A stretch of 64,000 bases of DNA from Neisseria mucosa (GCF_003044445.1 NZ_POWX01000015.1:1-64000), one strand, 5' to 3'. Positions 17,464 to 26,277 are shown, counted from the first letter of the stretch. The notes: generated from the sequence alone by a model not told the origin. Made by a program: numbers and translations.

Positions 17464-18957
17464 ATGGAAACTCAAACTTTAGAAAAACCCACTTTCGATA
17501 CACAAGACGAATTCAAGCGTAAGCCGATAGCCGAAAACATTATCAGGCTGCTTACCTCAGATATCGACCTCTCCCCCATGGTAATCGACGGTGGCTGGGG
17601 AACGGGTAAAACCGAATTTTGCCAAAAACTGATTCGGCTTATGCAGGAGCAACATCGCGATTATCAGCCCGTCTATATTGACGCCTTCCGTTCAGACCAC
17701 AGCGGAGAGCCTCTGCTGGCATTGCTTGCCGAAATCATCAAAACCTGTACACCGCCTGAAGGTTCTGACGAAAAGCTTATTGAAGAACATAAAGATCGCA
17801 TTAGGAAAATCGCGAAAGCCGCAGGATTCTTGATGAAAACCGTTGCCAATGCAGCGGTTGGTCATGTCCTAAAGCAAAATGTGGAAGATTTAGCAGAAGG
17901 AATGAGCCAAATTATAAATGATAAGCAAGAAGCAAAAAATGCAGCGGCAACCGTAGCTGGTGCTGCCACCACACTTGCTAGCCATTCCATTGATGCAACT
18001 ATTGATGCAACCGTCGAAGCCTTGTTGAAAGAGCAAATCGAAGCGGAAAAAAATCTGGAAACGCTCAAAGCCTGCCTAAAAGAATTTGCAGCGGAAAAAC
18101 CGATTATCCTGTTTATCGACGAACTCGACCGCTGCCGCCCCGATTACGCCGTCGATATGTTGGAGGTCATCAAGCATGTCTTTGAGGTTGAAAACGTCAA
18201 AGTCGTGCTGGTAACGAACACCAAGCAACTGCGCGCAGCGATTAATCATCGGTATGGGGTGGAAGTGGATGCGCACAAATATTTGGATAAGTTTTTGAAG
18301 TATAGCTTTACCTTGCCGGATAAGGTTGTGGCTCCGTTTGAGGAAGAAAGAAAATTTGTATCAATTCGTTATTGTCAGGAATTAATAGAACTGAATGACG
18401 AATTATCTCTGTTAATCAAAAATAATCGAATCATGAATTTTCTTGGTGAGATTATTCAACGAAATAATCTGTCGCTAAGAGAAACGGAAACATTAGTACG
18501 ATATTTGGAAATATTTAATTCTTTAGCCCAAGGATTAGGGAAAGATTTTGTAATTGAATATAAATTGCTCATTATTACAGCTATATTTATCTTTTGTTTT
18601 TATCCAAAATTAGCTGAAGATATTAATAGAAATCGCACACATGCCGAAGATTTTGCTCAATTATTCAATATCCAATCATTACCTGACTTCAATGATGAAC
18701 AGCGTACTTATATTTCCGAGGAAACAGATATACTGGCTATTACATTAATTAACTATAGTTGCATTAAAGATCCTCGGTTCAATTTTCGTGGCAGTGATAT
18801 TGCAGAATATTGGAATGAGGAAATGAATTTCAGGTTCTTAATGAATAGTAATTTAGGTTATCGTCAAGGATTATCGCTAAAATTTATGTCGCAAAAACTG
18901 TTTGGTATTTTGAAAAATACTTTCCAAGTCCTCAGCCTTGAACAAACACCACAATAA
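17464..18957 (+). CDS. KAP-family P-loop NTPase
   Basis: 497-residue STAND-like KAP NTPase. Walker A GGWGTGKT at 43-50, Walker B ILFIDELDRC (Asp219-Glu220), and a segment at about 118-175 rich in Ala/Gly that sits where KAP proteins usually carry membrane helices. KAP proteins are patchily distributed and several are linked to phage exclusion or to defence operons; here it is alone, so function is open. The frame is open to 17380, but those residues translate the dRS3 repeat; ATG 17464 has AAGGG in front. The first half has the host base composition, the second half (from about 18330) is AT-rich, as in a transferred or recombined gene. Confidence 0.8.
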   Translation: METQTLEKPTFDTQDEFKRKPIAENIIRLLTSDIDLSPMVIDGGWGTGKTEFCQKLIRLMQEQHRDYQPVYIDAFRSDHSGEPLLALLAEIIKTCTPPEGSDEKLIEEHKDRIRKIAKAAGFLMKTVANAAVGHVLKQNVEDLAEGMSQIINDKQEAKNAAATVAGAATTLASHSIDATIDATVEALLKEQIEAEKNLETLKACLKEFAAEKPIILFIDELDRCRPDYAVDMLEVIKHVFEVENVKVVLVTNTKQLRAAINHRYGVEVDAHKYLDKFLKYSFTLPDKVVAPFEEERKFVSIRYCQELIELNDELSLLIKNNRIMNFLGEIIQRNNLSLRETETLVRYLEIFNSLAQGLGKDFVIEYKLLIITAIFIFCFYPKLAEDINRNRTHAEDFAQLFNIQSLPDFNDEQRTYISEETDILAITLINYSCIKDPRFNFRGSDIAEYWNEEMNFRFLMNSNLGYRQGLSLKFMSQKLFGILKNTFQVLSLEQTPQ

Positions 18958-18958
18958 A

Positions 18959-19003
18959 AAAGGTCGTCTGAAAACCTAAAACCAAGTTTTCAGACGACCT
19001 CTC
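18959..19003. terminator. DUS inverted pair terminator
   Basis: AAAAGGTCGTCTGAAAAC and its complement, two bases past the KAP stop codon; it also lies downstream of tRNA-Thr on the minus strand. Confidence 0.85.
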
Positions 19004-19014
19004 TTTATCCAATC

Positions 19015-19090
19015 TGGTGCCGGAGAAGGGAATCGAACCCCCGACCTTCGCGTTACGAATGCGCTGCTCTACCGACTGAGCTACACCGGC
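19015..19090 (-). tRNA. tRNA-Thr (anticodon CGT)
   Basis: 76 nt with encoded CCA. Cloverleaf: acceptor GCCGGTG/CTCCGGC, D arm GCTCAGTCGGTAGAGC, anticodon loop TTCGTAA, T arm GGGGGTTCGATTCCC. Reads ACG. Two non-Watson-Crick positions are seen: U6-U67 in the acceptor and A31-C39 at the base of the anticodon loop. Confidence 0.95.
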
Positions 19091-19405
19091 ACGGTATTCG
19101 TTATCATATACATAAACGGGATGATCAGCAAGTTCGTATTTCCCGATAAAGTCGTTGCTCGGTGAAAATATATGCCGTGTTTTCAGACGACCTTTTTTAA
19201 AAAAACCGTATGGGGATATTGTTTTGATTCTTGACTTTCCACTCCTTCCAACCGCCCGGAAACGGCAATGGGTTGGGCAGGTTTATCCGGAATCGGCAAG
19301 CTGTCAGCCCTCGTCCAAATATAATATTTAACAGTGAACAAGCTAAATCTGAATGATGGGTTCGACCGCGAGGTCGGATGAACGGGAGGCGCAAAACGTG
19401 TCGCA
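19091..19405. other. intergenic between tRNA-Thr and argA
   Basis: No gene supported. Contains a single inverted DUS at about 19180. Open frames here are shadows extending from argA. Confidence 0.5.
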
Positions 19406-20716
19406 TCAAGGTTCGATATTTCGGACGAACACTTGCGAATTGCGGCCGTTGGCAAGGTAGTCGCGGCGGCGTTCTTCGGGTAATGCATCGGGAGAGGTCG
19501 TCTGAAAACCGCGTTCGACAAACCATTCGCCCGTATGGGTGGAGAGGGCGAACAGCCGGCGGATGCCCAAGCTTTGGGCTTTTTGGAAAAGGTGGTCGAG
19601 CAACATTTCGCCGTAGCCGCCGTCGCGGGCTTCGGGGGAGACGACGAGGCAGGCGAGTTCGCCGATTTCGGGGTCGTCGAAAGTTTTGAGGGCGACGCAG
19701 CCGTAGATGTTGCGGTCGTGTTCGAGGACGGAGAAGCCGGAGATGTGGTTTTCGAGATATTCGCGGCTGCGGTGCAACAGGATGCCTTGTTCTTCCAGCG
19801 GGCGTATCAGGGCGATGATGCGCGGGATGTCGCGGCTGTGGGCTTGGCGGATGGAGACGAAGGCATCGCGGGCGATGGCGGTGCCGCAGCCTTCGCGGGT
19901 AAAGAGTTCGCGTAAAAGTCCGCCGTCTTCGCGCCCGCTGAGGATTTGAACGCGGCTGACGCCGTTTTCGACGGCGTTGACGGCGGCTTGGAGCAGGCGC
20001 ACGGGGACGTTGTGTGCGGTTTCTATCAGGTGGCGGACTTCGCCTGAGGACAGGGTGGACATGAGGACGCCGTCGGCGTTGCAAATGCCGGCTTCTTCGG
20101 TCAGGTACACGAGTTTTTCGGCTTGAAGGGCGACGGCGACGGCTTCGGCGGCTTCGCTCATGCTGAGGTTGAAGGTTTTGCCACCGTAGGAGTGTCCGAG
20201 CGGGCTGATGAGGACGATGGCGCCGTCGTCGAGGCGTCGGTTGATGGAGTCGGTGTCGGTTTTGCGGACGATGCCGGTGTAGCCCATGTCTATGCCGTCA
20301 ATGACGCCGAGCGGACGGGCGGTGAGGAAATTGCCCGAAGCGGTGGGAATCGGCTTGTTGCGTAAGGGCGCGGATGCGCTGCTGCACAGGGCGGCTTCGA
20401 TGTCGCTGCGTATCATGCCGACCGCCTGCTTGGCGTCGCGCAGGGTGGCATCGTCGGTAATGCGGCGGTTGCGGTGGTATTGCGGAACGAATTGTCTGTC
20501 GGCGGCGAGGCAGTTGAGAAAATGGCGCGTGCCGTGTACCAACACGAGGCGCACGCCCAAGCCGGCAAGCAGGTGGAAATCGGCGGCAAGCCGGTTCAGG
20601 GTGTCGCCTTCGAGCAGGCTGTCGGTGATGCCGATAACCAGTGTTTTGCCGCGCAGGTAGTGGATATAGGGCGCGGCTTCGCGAAAATCGGCAACAAAGC
20701 CCGGAGATGTGTTCAT
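19406..20716 (-). CDS. argA: amino-acid N-acetyltransferase (N-acetylglutamate synthase)
   Basis: First step of arginine synthesis: glutamate plus acetyl-CoA gives N-acetylglutamate. 436 residues: N-terminal amino-acid-kinase-like domain (about 15-280, the arginine-sensing part) and C-terminal GNAT domain (about 290-436; LACLVVSPEARDGGYGEMLLDH is the acetyl-CoA site). The start codon overlaps the stop of the zinc-ribbon gene (ATGA). An inverted DUS lies inside the 3' end (RGFQTTS). With argG at 38.4 kb the arginine pathway is represented twice in this window. Confidence 0.95.
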   Translation of the reverse strand: MNTSPGFVADFREAAPYIHYLRGKTLVIGITDSLLEGDTLNRLAADFHLLAGLGVRLVLVHGTRHFLNCLAADRQFVPQYHRNRRITDDATLRDAKQAVGMIRSDIEAALCSSASAPLRNKPIPTASGNFLTARPLGVIDGIDMGYTGIVRKTDTDSINRRLDDGAIVLISPLGHSYGGKTFNLSMSEAAEAVAVALQAEKLVYLTEEAGICNADGVLMSTLSSGEVRHLIETAHNVPVRLLQAAVNAVENGVSRVQILSGREDGGLLRELFTREGCGTAIARDAFVSIRQAHSRDIPRIIALIRPLEEQGILLHRSREYLENHISGFSVLEHDRNIYGCVALKTFDDPEIGELACLVVSPEARDGGYGEMLLDHLFQKAQSLGIRRLFALSTHTGEWFVERGFQTTSPDALPEERRRDYLANGRNSQVFVRNIEP

Positions 20717-21174
20717 AACAAGACCAGATAGAAAAGCTGCATGATGAGGACGGTCAGCGCAACCAGTACCGCCAGCGTCCAGTTGAAGCCTTCTTCGGAT
20801 TTGGCGGGTTTGGCAGCGGCAGCCATCAAGGCTTGGAATTCTTCAGTCCGCCGCTTTTCCTCTTCGGCACGTCGTGCCGCCTCTTCTTTGGCCTTTTTGG
20901 CGCGTTCGGCACTGTCGAGCAGGTTGGCGATTTCGTGGCGGGAGAGTTGTTTGCGGTTGCGGATATTGCCGCCCATGTCGTGTACGAGGCGAACGTCGGT
21001 TACGGCGTTGGGCAGTGTGTCGGAGTTGGCGGGGGCGGAGGACGGCGCCAGGCTGTCTTTGGCTTTGAACAGGCCTTCGCATTTGTTGCAGATGACAAAG
21101 CCTTGTGCGACGTTGAGCTGGGTGTCTTTGACCCAAAGTGAAGTTTTGCAGTGTGGGCAGATACATGCGGGCAT
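20713..21174 (-). CDS. zinc-ribbon protein with C-terminal membrane anchor
   Basis: 153 residues. The N-terminus has two CxxC pairs (CPHC at 6-9 and CNKC at 34-37) in the arrangement of the MJ0042-type zinc finger; then a low-complexity linker, a charged Ala/Glu/Arg coiled-coil (about 90-120) and one hydrophobic C-terminal helix. Tail-anchored membrane protein of unknown role. Overlaps argA by four bases, so translationally coupled. Proteins with this layout are common beside housekeeping genes in beta-proteobacteria; no function is asserted. Confidence 0.75.
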   Translation of the reverse strand: MPACICPHCKTSLWVKDTQLNVAQGFVICNKCEGLFKAKDSLAPSSAPANSDTLPNAVTDVRLVHDMGGNIRNRKQLSRHEIANLLDSAERAKKAKEEAARRAEEEKRRTEEFQALMAAAAKPAKSEEGFNWTLAVLVALTVLIMQLFYLVLL

Positions 21175-21232
21175 AGGTGTTTTCCGTGTAAAGTGTGGAA
21201 TGTGTTGTTTTAATGTGTGTTTGATTGGATGG

Positions 21233-21275
21233 GGTCGTCTGAAAAGGGGTTGTCCGTTTTCAGACGACCTTTTTG
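21233..21275 (-). terminator. DUS inverted pair terminator of pyrE
   Basis: GGTCGTCTGAAAA (21233-21245) pairs with its complement at 21257-21269, within 20 bases of the pyrE stop codon. Confidence 0.8.
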
Positions 21276-21286
21276 TTCATCGTATT

Positions 21287-21928
21287 TTAGGCAACGCCGT
21301 AGCGTTCGCGGTAGGCTCTGACCGGCTCGAGGAAGCCGCCGAATTCCGCGTTGTTTTGCAAGAGCGTGAACAAGTCGTTCAGGTTGGCAATGGCGACGAC
21401 GGGCAGGCCGTATTGTTTTTCGACTTCCTGAACCGCAGACAATTCACCCGTACCTTTTTCCATGCGGTCGAGTGCGATGGCGACAGCGGCGGGGGTCGCG
21501 CCTTCCGCTTCAATCAGTTTGACCGATTCGCGCACAGATGTTCCCGCAGAAATCACGTCGTCGATAATCAATACGCGACCTTTGAGCGGCGCACCGACCA
21601 ACACACCGCCTTCGCCGTGGTCTTTCACTTCTTTGCGGTTATAGGCAAACGGCACGTTCACGCCTTTTTCCGCCAGCATCATAGCCGTCGCCGCCGCCAA
21701 AATAATGCCTTTGTAAGCCGGGCCGAACAGCATGTCGAATTTCACGCCGCTCTCAATAATCGCCTGCGCGTAAAACTTCGCCAGTTGCAGCGTCGATGCG
21801 CCGTCGTTAAACAGTCCGGCGTTGAAAAAATAAGGAGACTGACGGCCTGCCTTGGTCGTGAATTCACCGAATTTCAATACATTCTGCGCCAGCGCAAACT
21901 TGAGGAAATCTTGACGGAAATCGGACAT
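21287..21928 (-). CDS. pyrE: orotate phosphoribosyltransferase
   Basis: Transfers ribose-5-phosphate from PRPP to orotate to give OMP. The PRPP-binding motif VLIIDDVISAGTS is at about 120-132; FGPAYKGIILA and the flexible loop NRKEVKDHGEGG are also present. 213 residues is standard. pyrH and pyrD in this window serve the same pathway but are not linked. Confidence 0.97.
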   Translation of the reverse strand: MSDFRQDFLKFALAQNVLKFGEFTTKAGRQSPYFFNAGLFNDGASTLQLAKFYAQAIIESGVKFDMLFGPAYKGIILAAATAMMLAEKGVNVPFAYNRKEVKDHGEGGVLVGAPLKGRVLIIDDVISAGTSVRESVKLIEAEGATPAAVAIALDRMEKGTGELSAVQEVEKQYGLPVVAIANLNDLFTLLQNNAEFGGFLEPVRAYRERYGVA

Positions 21929-21994
21929 TTTGCTTCTTTCGAAAGATATTGATTTATAAAGGAAGAGATTATAAAGGATTCATGAGGAAAATGC

Positions 21995-22034
21995 AGGTCG
22001 TCTGAAAACAGGTTTTCTGGTTTTCAGACGACCT
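21995..22034. repeat. DUS inverted pair in a divergent promoter region
   Basis: AGGTCGTCTGAAAA and its complement with a 12-base loop lie between the divergent pyrE and YccA genes, where a terminator is not needed. Confidence 0.75.
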
Positions 22035-22180
22035 CTTTCATTCAAGCCCTTTAAAATCCTCCATCCGCCATTATCTATCGGTAAGCGGCGACGGCGTCAT
22101 ACTTGATATGCCCAAGCCGATGATTTACTGTTAGAATCCGAATTTATTTGTTTTCAAGCCATTTTTCAGGAGCAAACGCC

Positions 22181-22867
22181 ATGCGAAACGACGTTTACGA
22201 CTATACCGTCACAGGACAGGTTGCTAAAAATACCGTCCTGCAAAAAACCTACCGCCTGCTCGGCCTGTCTTTCATTCCCGCCGTTGCCGGCGCATATTTC
22301 AGCGGCCAATTCGGACTGAATCTGTTCTCTCTGTTCGGTCAGGGCTGGATGGGGCTGGTTGCCGTGCTGGTGTTCTTCTACGGCATGACTTTCCTCATTG
22401 AGAAAAACCGTTACAGCAATGTCGGCGCAACTCTCCTGATGATCTTCACTTTCGGCATGGGTGTGCTGATCAGCCCGCTTCTGCAATATACGCTCGCTAT
22501 TCCAAACGGTACGCAAATCGTCGGCATCGCCGCCGCCATGACTGCCGGTGTGTTCTTTACCATGTCTGCAATGGCGCGCCGCACCAATGTCAATATGAAT
22601 TCGCTAGGCCGCTTCCTGACCGTCGGCGCGGTGGTATTGATGATCGCGATGATTGCCAACTTCTTCCTGCAAATCCCGGCATTGAGCCTTGCCGTTTCGG
22701 CAGCGTTTGTCCTGTTCAGCTCGCTGATGATTATGTGGCAGGTGCGTACGGTGATTGACGGTGGCGAAGACAGCCATATCAGCGCGGCTCTGACCATCTT
22801 CATCTCCATCTACAATATCTTCAGCAGCCTGCTGCGGATTCTGCTGGCGTTCAGCGGCGATGATTAA
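22181..22867 (+). CDS. Bax inhibitor-1/YccA family membrane protein
   Basis: 228-residue protein with seven predicted hydrophobic helices and a short charged tail, the BI-1 (TMBIM) architecture. E. coli YccA modulates FtsH; others are pH-sensitive calcium leak channels; the role here is inferred only from the family. The frame is open 11 codons upstream, but ATG 22181 has AGGAG eight bases before it. Monocistronic with a DUS terminator. Confidence 0.9.
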   Translation: MRNDVYDYTVTGQVAKNTVLQKTYRLLGLSFIPAVAGAYFSGQFGLNLFSLFGQGWMGLVAVLVFFYGMTFLIEKNRYSNVGATLLMIFTFGMGVLISPLLQYTLAIPNGTQIVGIAAAMTAGVFFTMSAMARRTNVNMNSLGRFLTVGAVVLMIAMIANFFLQIPALSLAVSAAFVLFSSLMIMWQVRTVIDGGEDSHISAALTIFISIYNIFSSLLRILLAFSGDD

Positions 22868-22894
22868 CCGTTTACGCATCTGACGAAAGAATTC

Positions 22895-22941
22895 AAAGGT
22901 CGTCTGAAAACTGCAAACAGGTTTTCAGACGACCTTTTTGA
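22895..22941 (+). terminator. DUS inverted pair terminator
   Basis: A 17-bp perfect stem (22895-22911 with 22921-22937) followed by T5. Confidence 0.88.
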
Positions 22942-22995
22942 CATTCCATTCCCCGCCCGCTATTCTGACGGCTGCCATCACTCATCCTACTACCC

Positions 22996-23502
22996 ATGAA
23001 CACTATCCCCCCGCGCCGCGCCGTTTACGCAGGCAGCTTCGACCCGCCGACCCTCGGCCATCTTTGGATGATACAAGAAGCTCAGGTTCTTTTTGACGAA
23101 CTCGTCGTCGCCATCGGCATCAATCCCGAAAAACGCAACACCTACACCATAGACGAACGCCGCGCCATGCTCGAAGCGATTACGGGCGACTTTCCCAATG
23201 TCCGCATCAGCGTATTTGAAAACCGCTTCCTGGTCCGCTACGCGCGTGAAATCGGAGCGGGTTTTATCGTTCGCGGTATCCGCTCCGCCGCCGACTACGA
23301 ATACGAACGCTCCATGCGCTATATCAACAGCGACCTTGCACCCGAAATTTCGACGGTTTTCCTGATGCCGCCGCGCGAAATCGCCGAAGTGTCTTCCACT
23401 ATGGTCAAAGGCCTGGTCGGCCCAGATGGTTGGCACGACATAATACGCCGCTACCTGCCCGAAGCCGTGTACAAAAAAATCGTGCAGGATTATGAAACTT
23501 AA
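22996..23502 (+). CDS. coaD: phosphopantetheine adenylyltransferase
   Basis: Penultimate step of coenzyme A synthesis. The T/HxGH nucleotidyltransferase motif appears as GSFDPPTLGHLWMI, followed by IVRGIRSAADYEYE and EVSSTMVKGLVG. 168 residues is normal for bacterial CoaD. Confidence 0.97.
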   Translation: MNTIPPRRAVYAGSFDPPTLGHLWMIQEAQVLFDELVVAIGINPEKRNTYTIDERRAMLEAITGDFPNVRISVFENRFLVRYAREIGAGFIVRGIRSAADYEYERSMRYINSDLAPEISTVFLMPPREIAEVSSTMVKGLVGPDGWHDIIRRYLPEAVYKKIVQDYET

Positions 23503-23516
23503 ATGTTGTTAACGAG

Positions 23517-23563
23517 AAGGTCGTCTGAAAGCTTGAAACGCAGGTTTTCAGACGACCTTTCGA
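23517..23563 (+). terminator. DUS inverted pair terminator of coaD
   Basis: AAGGTCGTCTGAAA (23517-23530) pairs with 23546-23559. Confidence 0.82.
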
Positions 23564-23593
23564 TTTATGGCGGTGTTTGTGTAATTCTAAATT

Positions 23594-23700
23594 TATAGTG
23601 GATTAACTTTAAACCAGTACGGCGTTGCTTCGCCTTGCCGTACTATCTGTACTGTCTGCGGCTTCGTCGCCTTGTCCTGATTTAAAGTTAATCCACTATA
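23594..23700. repeat. Correia repeat element (short, 107 bp), copy 1
   Basis: Starts TATAGTGGATTAA and ends in the inverse; inside are CCAGTACGGCG and GCGGCTTCGTCGCCTTGTCC. It is the internally deleted form, lacking the central block (with the IHF site) of the 150-bp form. Same family as copies at 26045, 44146, 45685 and 53297. It lies 94 bp upstream of the Fur box of the TonB receptor. Confidence 0.92.
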
Positions 23701-23793
23701 TATTTAATAATCAGATAATAGTATTCATTTTAAATGTATTTTTCTTAGTAGCTGCTTCGTTGCAGAATATAAACACGATTTGTCATAAATAAA

Positions 23794-23813
23794 GATAATT
23801 GTTATCAATTATC
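23794..23813 (+). promoter_or_regulatory. candidate Fur box upstream of the TonB receptor
   Basis: GATAATTG-TTAT-CAATTATC is an 8+8 inverted repeat very close to the Fur consensus (GATAAT-GATAAT-CATTATC). It lies 57 bases before the receptor start, consistent with iron repression. Confidence 0.75.
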
Positions 23814-23870
23814 TCAATTAAACAAAAATATTTCCTATAATGCCGCATCCCTTCACCTTCCGAGTTGAAC

Positions 23871-25979
23871 ATGCACTATTCCGCCCGTCTTTCCCTGCTT
23901 CCCGCCCTGATTGCTTCCGCCTTCCCGCTGTATGCTGCCGATACAGCCGATGGTGAACATTACACCGCCACGCTGCCCACCGTTACCGTGGTCGGACAGT
24001 CTGACACCAGCGTACTCAAAGGCTACATCAACTACGACGAAGCCGCCGTTACCCGCAACGGACAGCTCATCAAAGAAACGCCGCAAACCGTCGATACGCT
24101 CAATATCCAGAAAAACAAAAATTACGGTACGAACGATTTGAGTTCCATCCTCGAAGGCAACGCCGGCATTGACGCTGCCTACGATATGCGTGGCGAAAGC
24201 ATTTTCCTGCGCGGTTTTCAAGCCGACGCATCCGATATTTACCGCGACGGCGTACGCGAAAGCGGTCAGGTGCGCCGCAGCACTGCCAACATCGAGCGCG
24301 TGGAAATCCTGAAAGGTCCGTCTTCCGTGCTTTACGGCCGCACCAACGGCGGCGGCGTCATCAATATGGTCAGCAAATACGCCAACTTCAAACAAAGCCG
24401 CAACATCGGTGCGGTTTACGGCTCGTGGGCAAACCGCAGCCTGAATATGGACATCAACGAAGTGCTGAGCAAAAACGTCGCCATCCGCCTCACCGGCGAA
24501 GTCGGGCGCGCCAATTCGTTCCGCAGCGGCATAGACAGCAAAAACGTCATGGTTTCGCCCAGCATTACCGTCAAACTCGACAACGGCTTGAAATGGACGG
24601 GGCAATACACCTACGACAATGTGGAGCGCACGCCCGACCGCAGCCCGACCAAGTCCGTGTACGACCGCTTCGGACTGCCTTACCGCATGGGTTTCGCCCA
24701 CCCGAACGATTTTGTCAAAGACAAGCTGCAAGTTTGGCGTTCCGACCTCGAATACGCCTTCAACGACAAATGGCGCGCCCAATGGCAGCTCGCCCACCGC
24801 ACGGCGGCGCAGGATTTCGACCATTTCTATGCAGGCAGCGAAAACGGCAGCCGCATCAAACGCAACTACGCCTGGCAGCAGACCGACAACAAAACCCTGT
24901 CGTCCAATTTCACACTCAACGGCGACTACACCATCGGCCGTTTTGAAAACCATCTGACCGTAGGCCTGGATTACAGCCGCGAACGCCGCAACCCGACATT
25001 GGGTTTCAGCCGCGCCTTTTCCGCCTCCATCAACCCCTATGACCGCGCAAGCTGGCCGGCTTCGGGCAGGCTGCAACCCGTCCTCACCCAAAACCGCCAC
25101 AAAGCCGACTCCTACGGCATCTTCGTGCAAAACATCTTCTCCGCTACGCCCGATTTGAAATTCGTCCTCGGCGGCCGTTACGACAAATACACCTTTAATT
25201 CCGAAAACAAACTCACCGGCAGCAGCCGCCAATACAGCGGACACTCGTTCAGCCCCAACATCGGAGCAGTGTGGAACGTAACGCCCGCCCACACGCTCTA
25301 CGCCTCGTATAACAAAGGCTTCGCGCCTTATGGCGGACGCGGCGGCTATTTGAGTATCGACACTTCGTCTGCCGCCGTGTTCAACGCCGACCCCGAGTAC
25401 ACCCGCCAATACGAAACCGGCGTCAAAAGCAGTTGGCTGGACGATCGCCTCAGCACCACATTGTCCGCCTACCAAATCGAACGCTTCAATATCCGCTACC
25501 GCCCCGATGCGCAAAATGATCCCTACACTTGGGCAGTCGGCGGCAAACACCGTTCGCGCGGCGTGGAGTTGTCCGCCATCGGACAAATCATCCCCAAAAA
25601 ACTCTACCTGCGCGGCTCGTTGGGCGTGATGCAGGCGAAAGTGGTTGAAGACAAGGAAAATCCAAACCGCGTGGGCATCCATTTGGAAAACACCAGCAAC
25701 GTTACCGGCAACCTGTTTTTCCGTTACACGCCGACTGAAAACCTCTACGGCGAAATCGGCGTAACCGGTACGGGCAAACGCTACGGCTACAACTCTAGCC
25801 AAAAAGCAACCACCACGCTTCCCGGCTTCGTCCGCACCGACGCCATGCTCGGCTGGAACCGCAAAAATCTGAACCTCACTTTCGCCGTCGGCAATCTGTT
25901 CAATCAAAAATACTGGCGTTCCGACGCCATGCCCGGCGCGCCGCGCACTTATACGGCGCGGGTGAATTACAGTTTCTAA
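23871..25979 (+). CDS. TonB-dependent siderophore receptor
   Basis: Outer-membrane receptor, 702 residues: signal peptide ending near FPLYA, a TonB box-like LPTVTVVGQ, a plug domain (about 60-165: KETPQTVDT, FLRGFQADASDIYRDGVRE, VEILKGPSSVLYGRTNGGGVINMVSK) and a 22-strand barrel ending in RVNYSF. The plug motifs are those of ferric-siderophore receptors (FhuE/FoxA/BfrH group); no siderophore synthesis genes are in the window, so it would take up foreign siderophores. The ligand cannot be named from the sequence. A TTG two codons upstream is the longest frame; ATG 23871 gives the natural signal peptide. Regulated by the Fur box at 23794 by inference. Confidence 0.92.
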   Translation: MHYSARLSLLPALIASAFPLYAADTADGEHYTATLPTVTVVGQSDTSVLKGYINYDEAAVTRNGQLIKETPQTVDTLNIQKNKNYGTNDLSSILEGNAGIDAAYDMRGESIFLRGFQADASDIYRDGVRESGQVRRSTANIERVEILKGPSSVLYGRTNGGGVINMVSKYANFKQSRNIGAVYGSWANRSLNMDINEVLSKNVAIRLTGEVGRANSFRSGIDSKNVMVSPSITVKLDNGLKWTGQYTYDNVERTPDRSPTKSVYDRFGLPYRMGFAHPNDFVKDKLQVWRSDLEYAFNDKWRAQWQLAHRTAAQDFDHFYAGSENGSRIKRNYAWQQTDNKTLSSNFTLNGDYTIGRFENHLTVGLDYSRERRNPTLGFSRAFSASINPYDRASWPASGRLQPVLTQNRHKADSYGIFVQNIFSATPDLKFVLGGRYDKYTFNSENKLTGSSRQYSGHSFSPNIGAVWNVTPAHTLYASYNKGFAPYGGRGGYLSIDTSSAAVFNADPEYTRQYETGVKSSWLDDRLSTTLSAYQIERFNIRYRPDAQNDPYTWAVGGKHRSRGVELSAIGQIIPKKLYLRGSLGVMQAKVVEDKENPNRVGIHLENTSNVTGNLFFRYTPTENLYGEIGVTGTGKRYGYNSSQKATTTLPGFVRTDAMLGWNRKNLNLTFAVGNLFNQKYWRSDAMPGAPRTYTARVNYSF

Positions 25980-25999
25980 TCCCGGTCAGAAAACAGAAC

Positions 26000-26045
26000 A
26001 AAGGTCGTCTGAAAACTCGAAACACGGTTTTTCAGACGACCTTTT
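26000..26045 (+). terminator. DUS inverted pair terminator of the receptor
   Basis: A 16-bp stem (26000-26015 with 26029-26044) whose last T is also the first base of the Correia element. Confidence 0.88.
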
Positions 26046-26151
26046 ATAGTGGATTAACTTTAAATCAAGACAAGGCGACGAAGCCGCAGACAGTACAAAT
26101 AGTACGGCAAGGCGAGGCAACGCCGTACTGGTTTAAAGTTAATCCACTATA
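26045..26151. repeat. Correia repeat element (short, 107 bp), copy 2
   Basis: TATAGTGGATTAACTTTAAA ends; same family as copy 1 but in the opposite orientation. Copies 1 and 2 bracket the TonB receptor with its Fur box and terminator. Confidence 0.92.
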
Positions 26152-26277
26152 CCTTCTATACGCTCATGAATAAGGCGGGACGCTTATTAAGGCTGCAAAG
26201 AATGCGGTAGCCCGTAAAGATAGCGTTTGCACGGCCTTTGCTATATCATTCCCTTATCTGAAATCAAGGAAAACATC

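Noticed and set aside
23853..25907. 684-residue open frame opposite the TonB receptor
   Set aside because: It is the antisense of a GC-rich coding region with strong codon bias; no SD, no recognisable domain, composition biased to Val/Gly/Phe typical of antisense frames.
23594..26151. Composite transposon around the receptor
   Set aside because: Correia elements have no transposase and both end next to ordinary genes; bracketing alone does not show mobility. Kept as an observation only.
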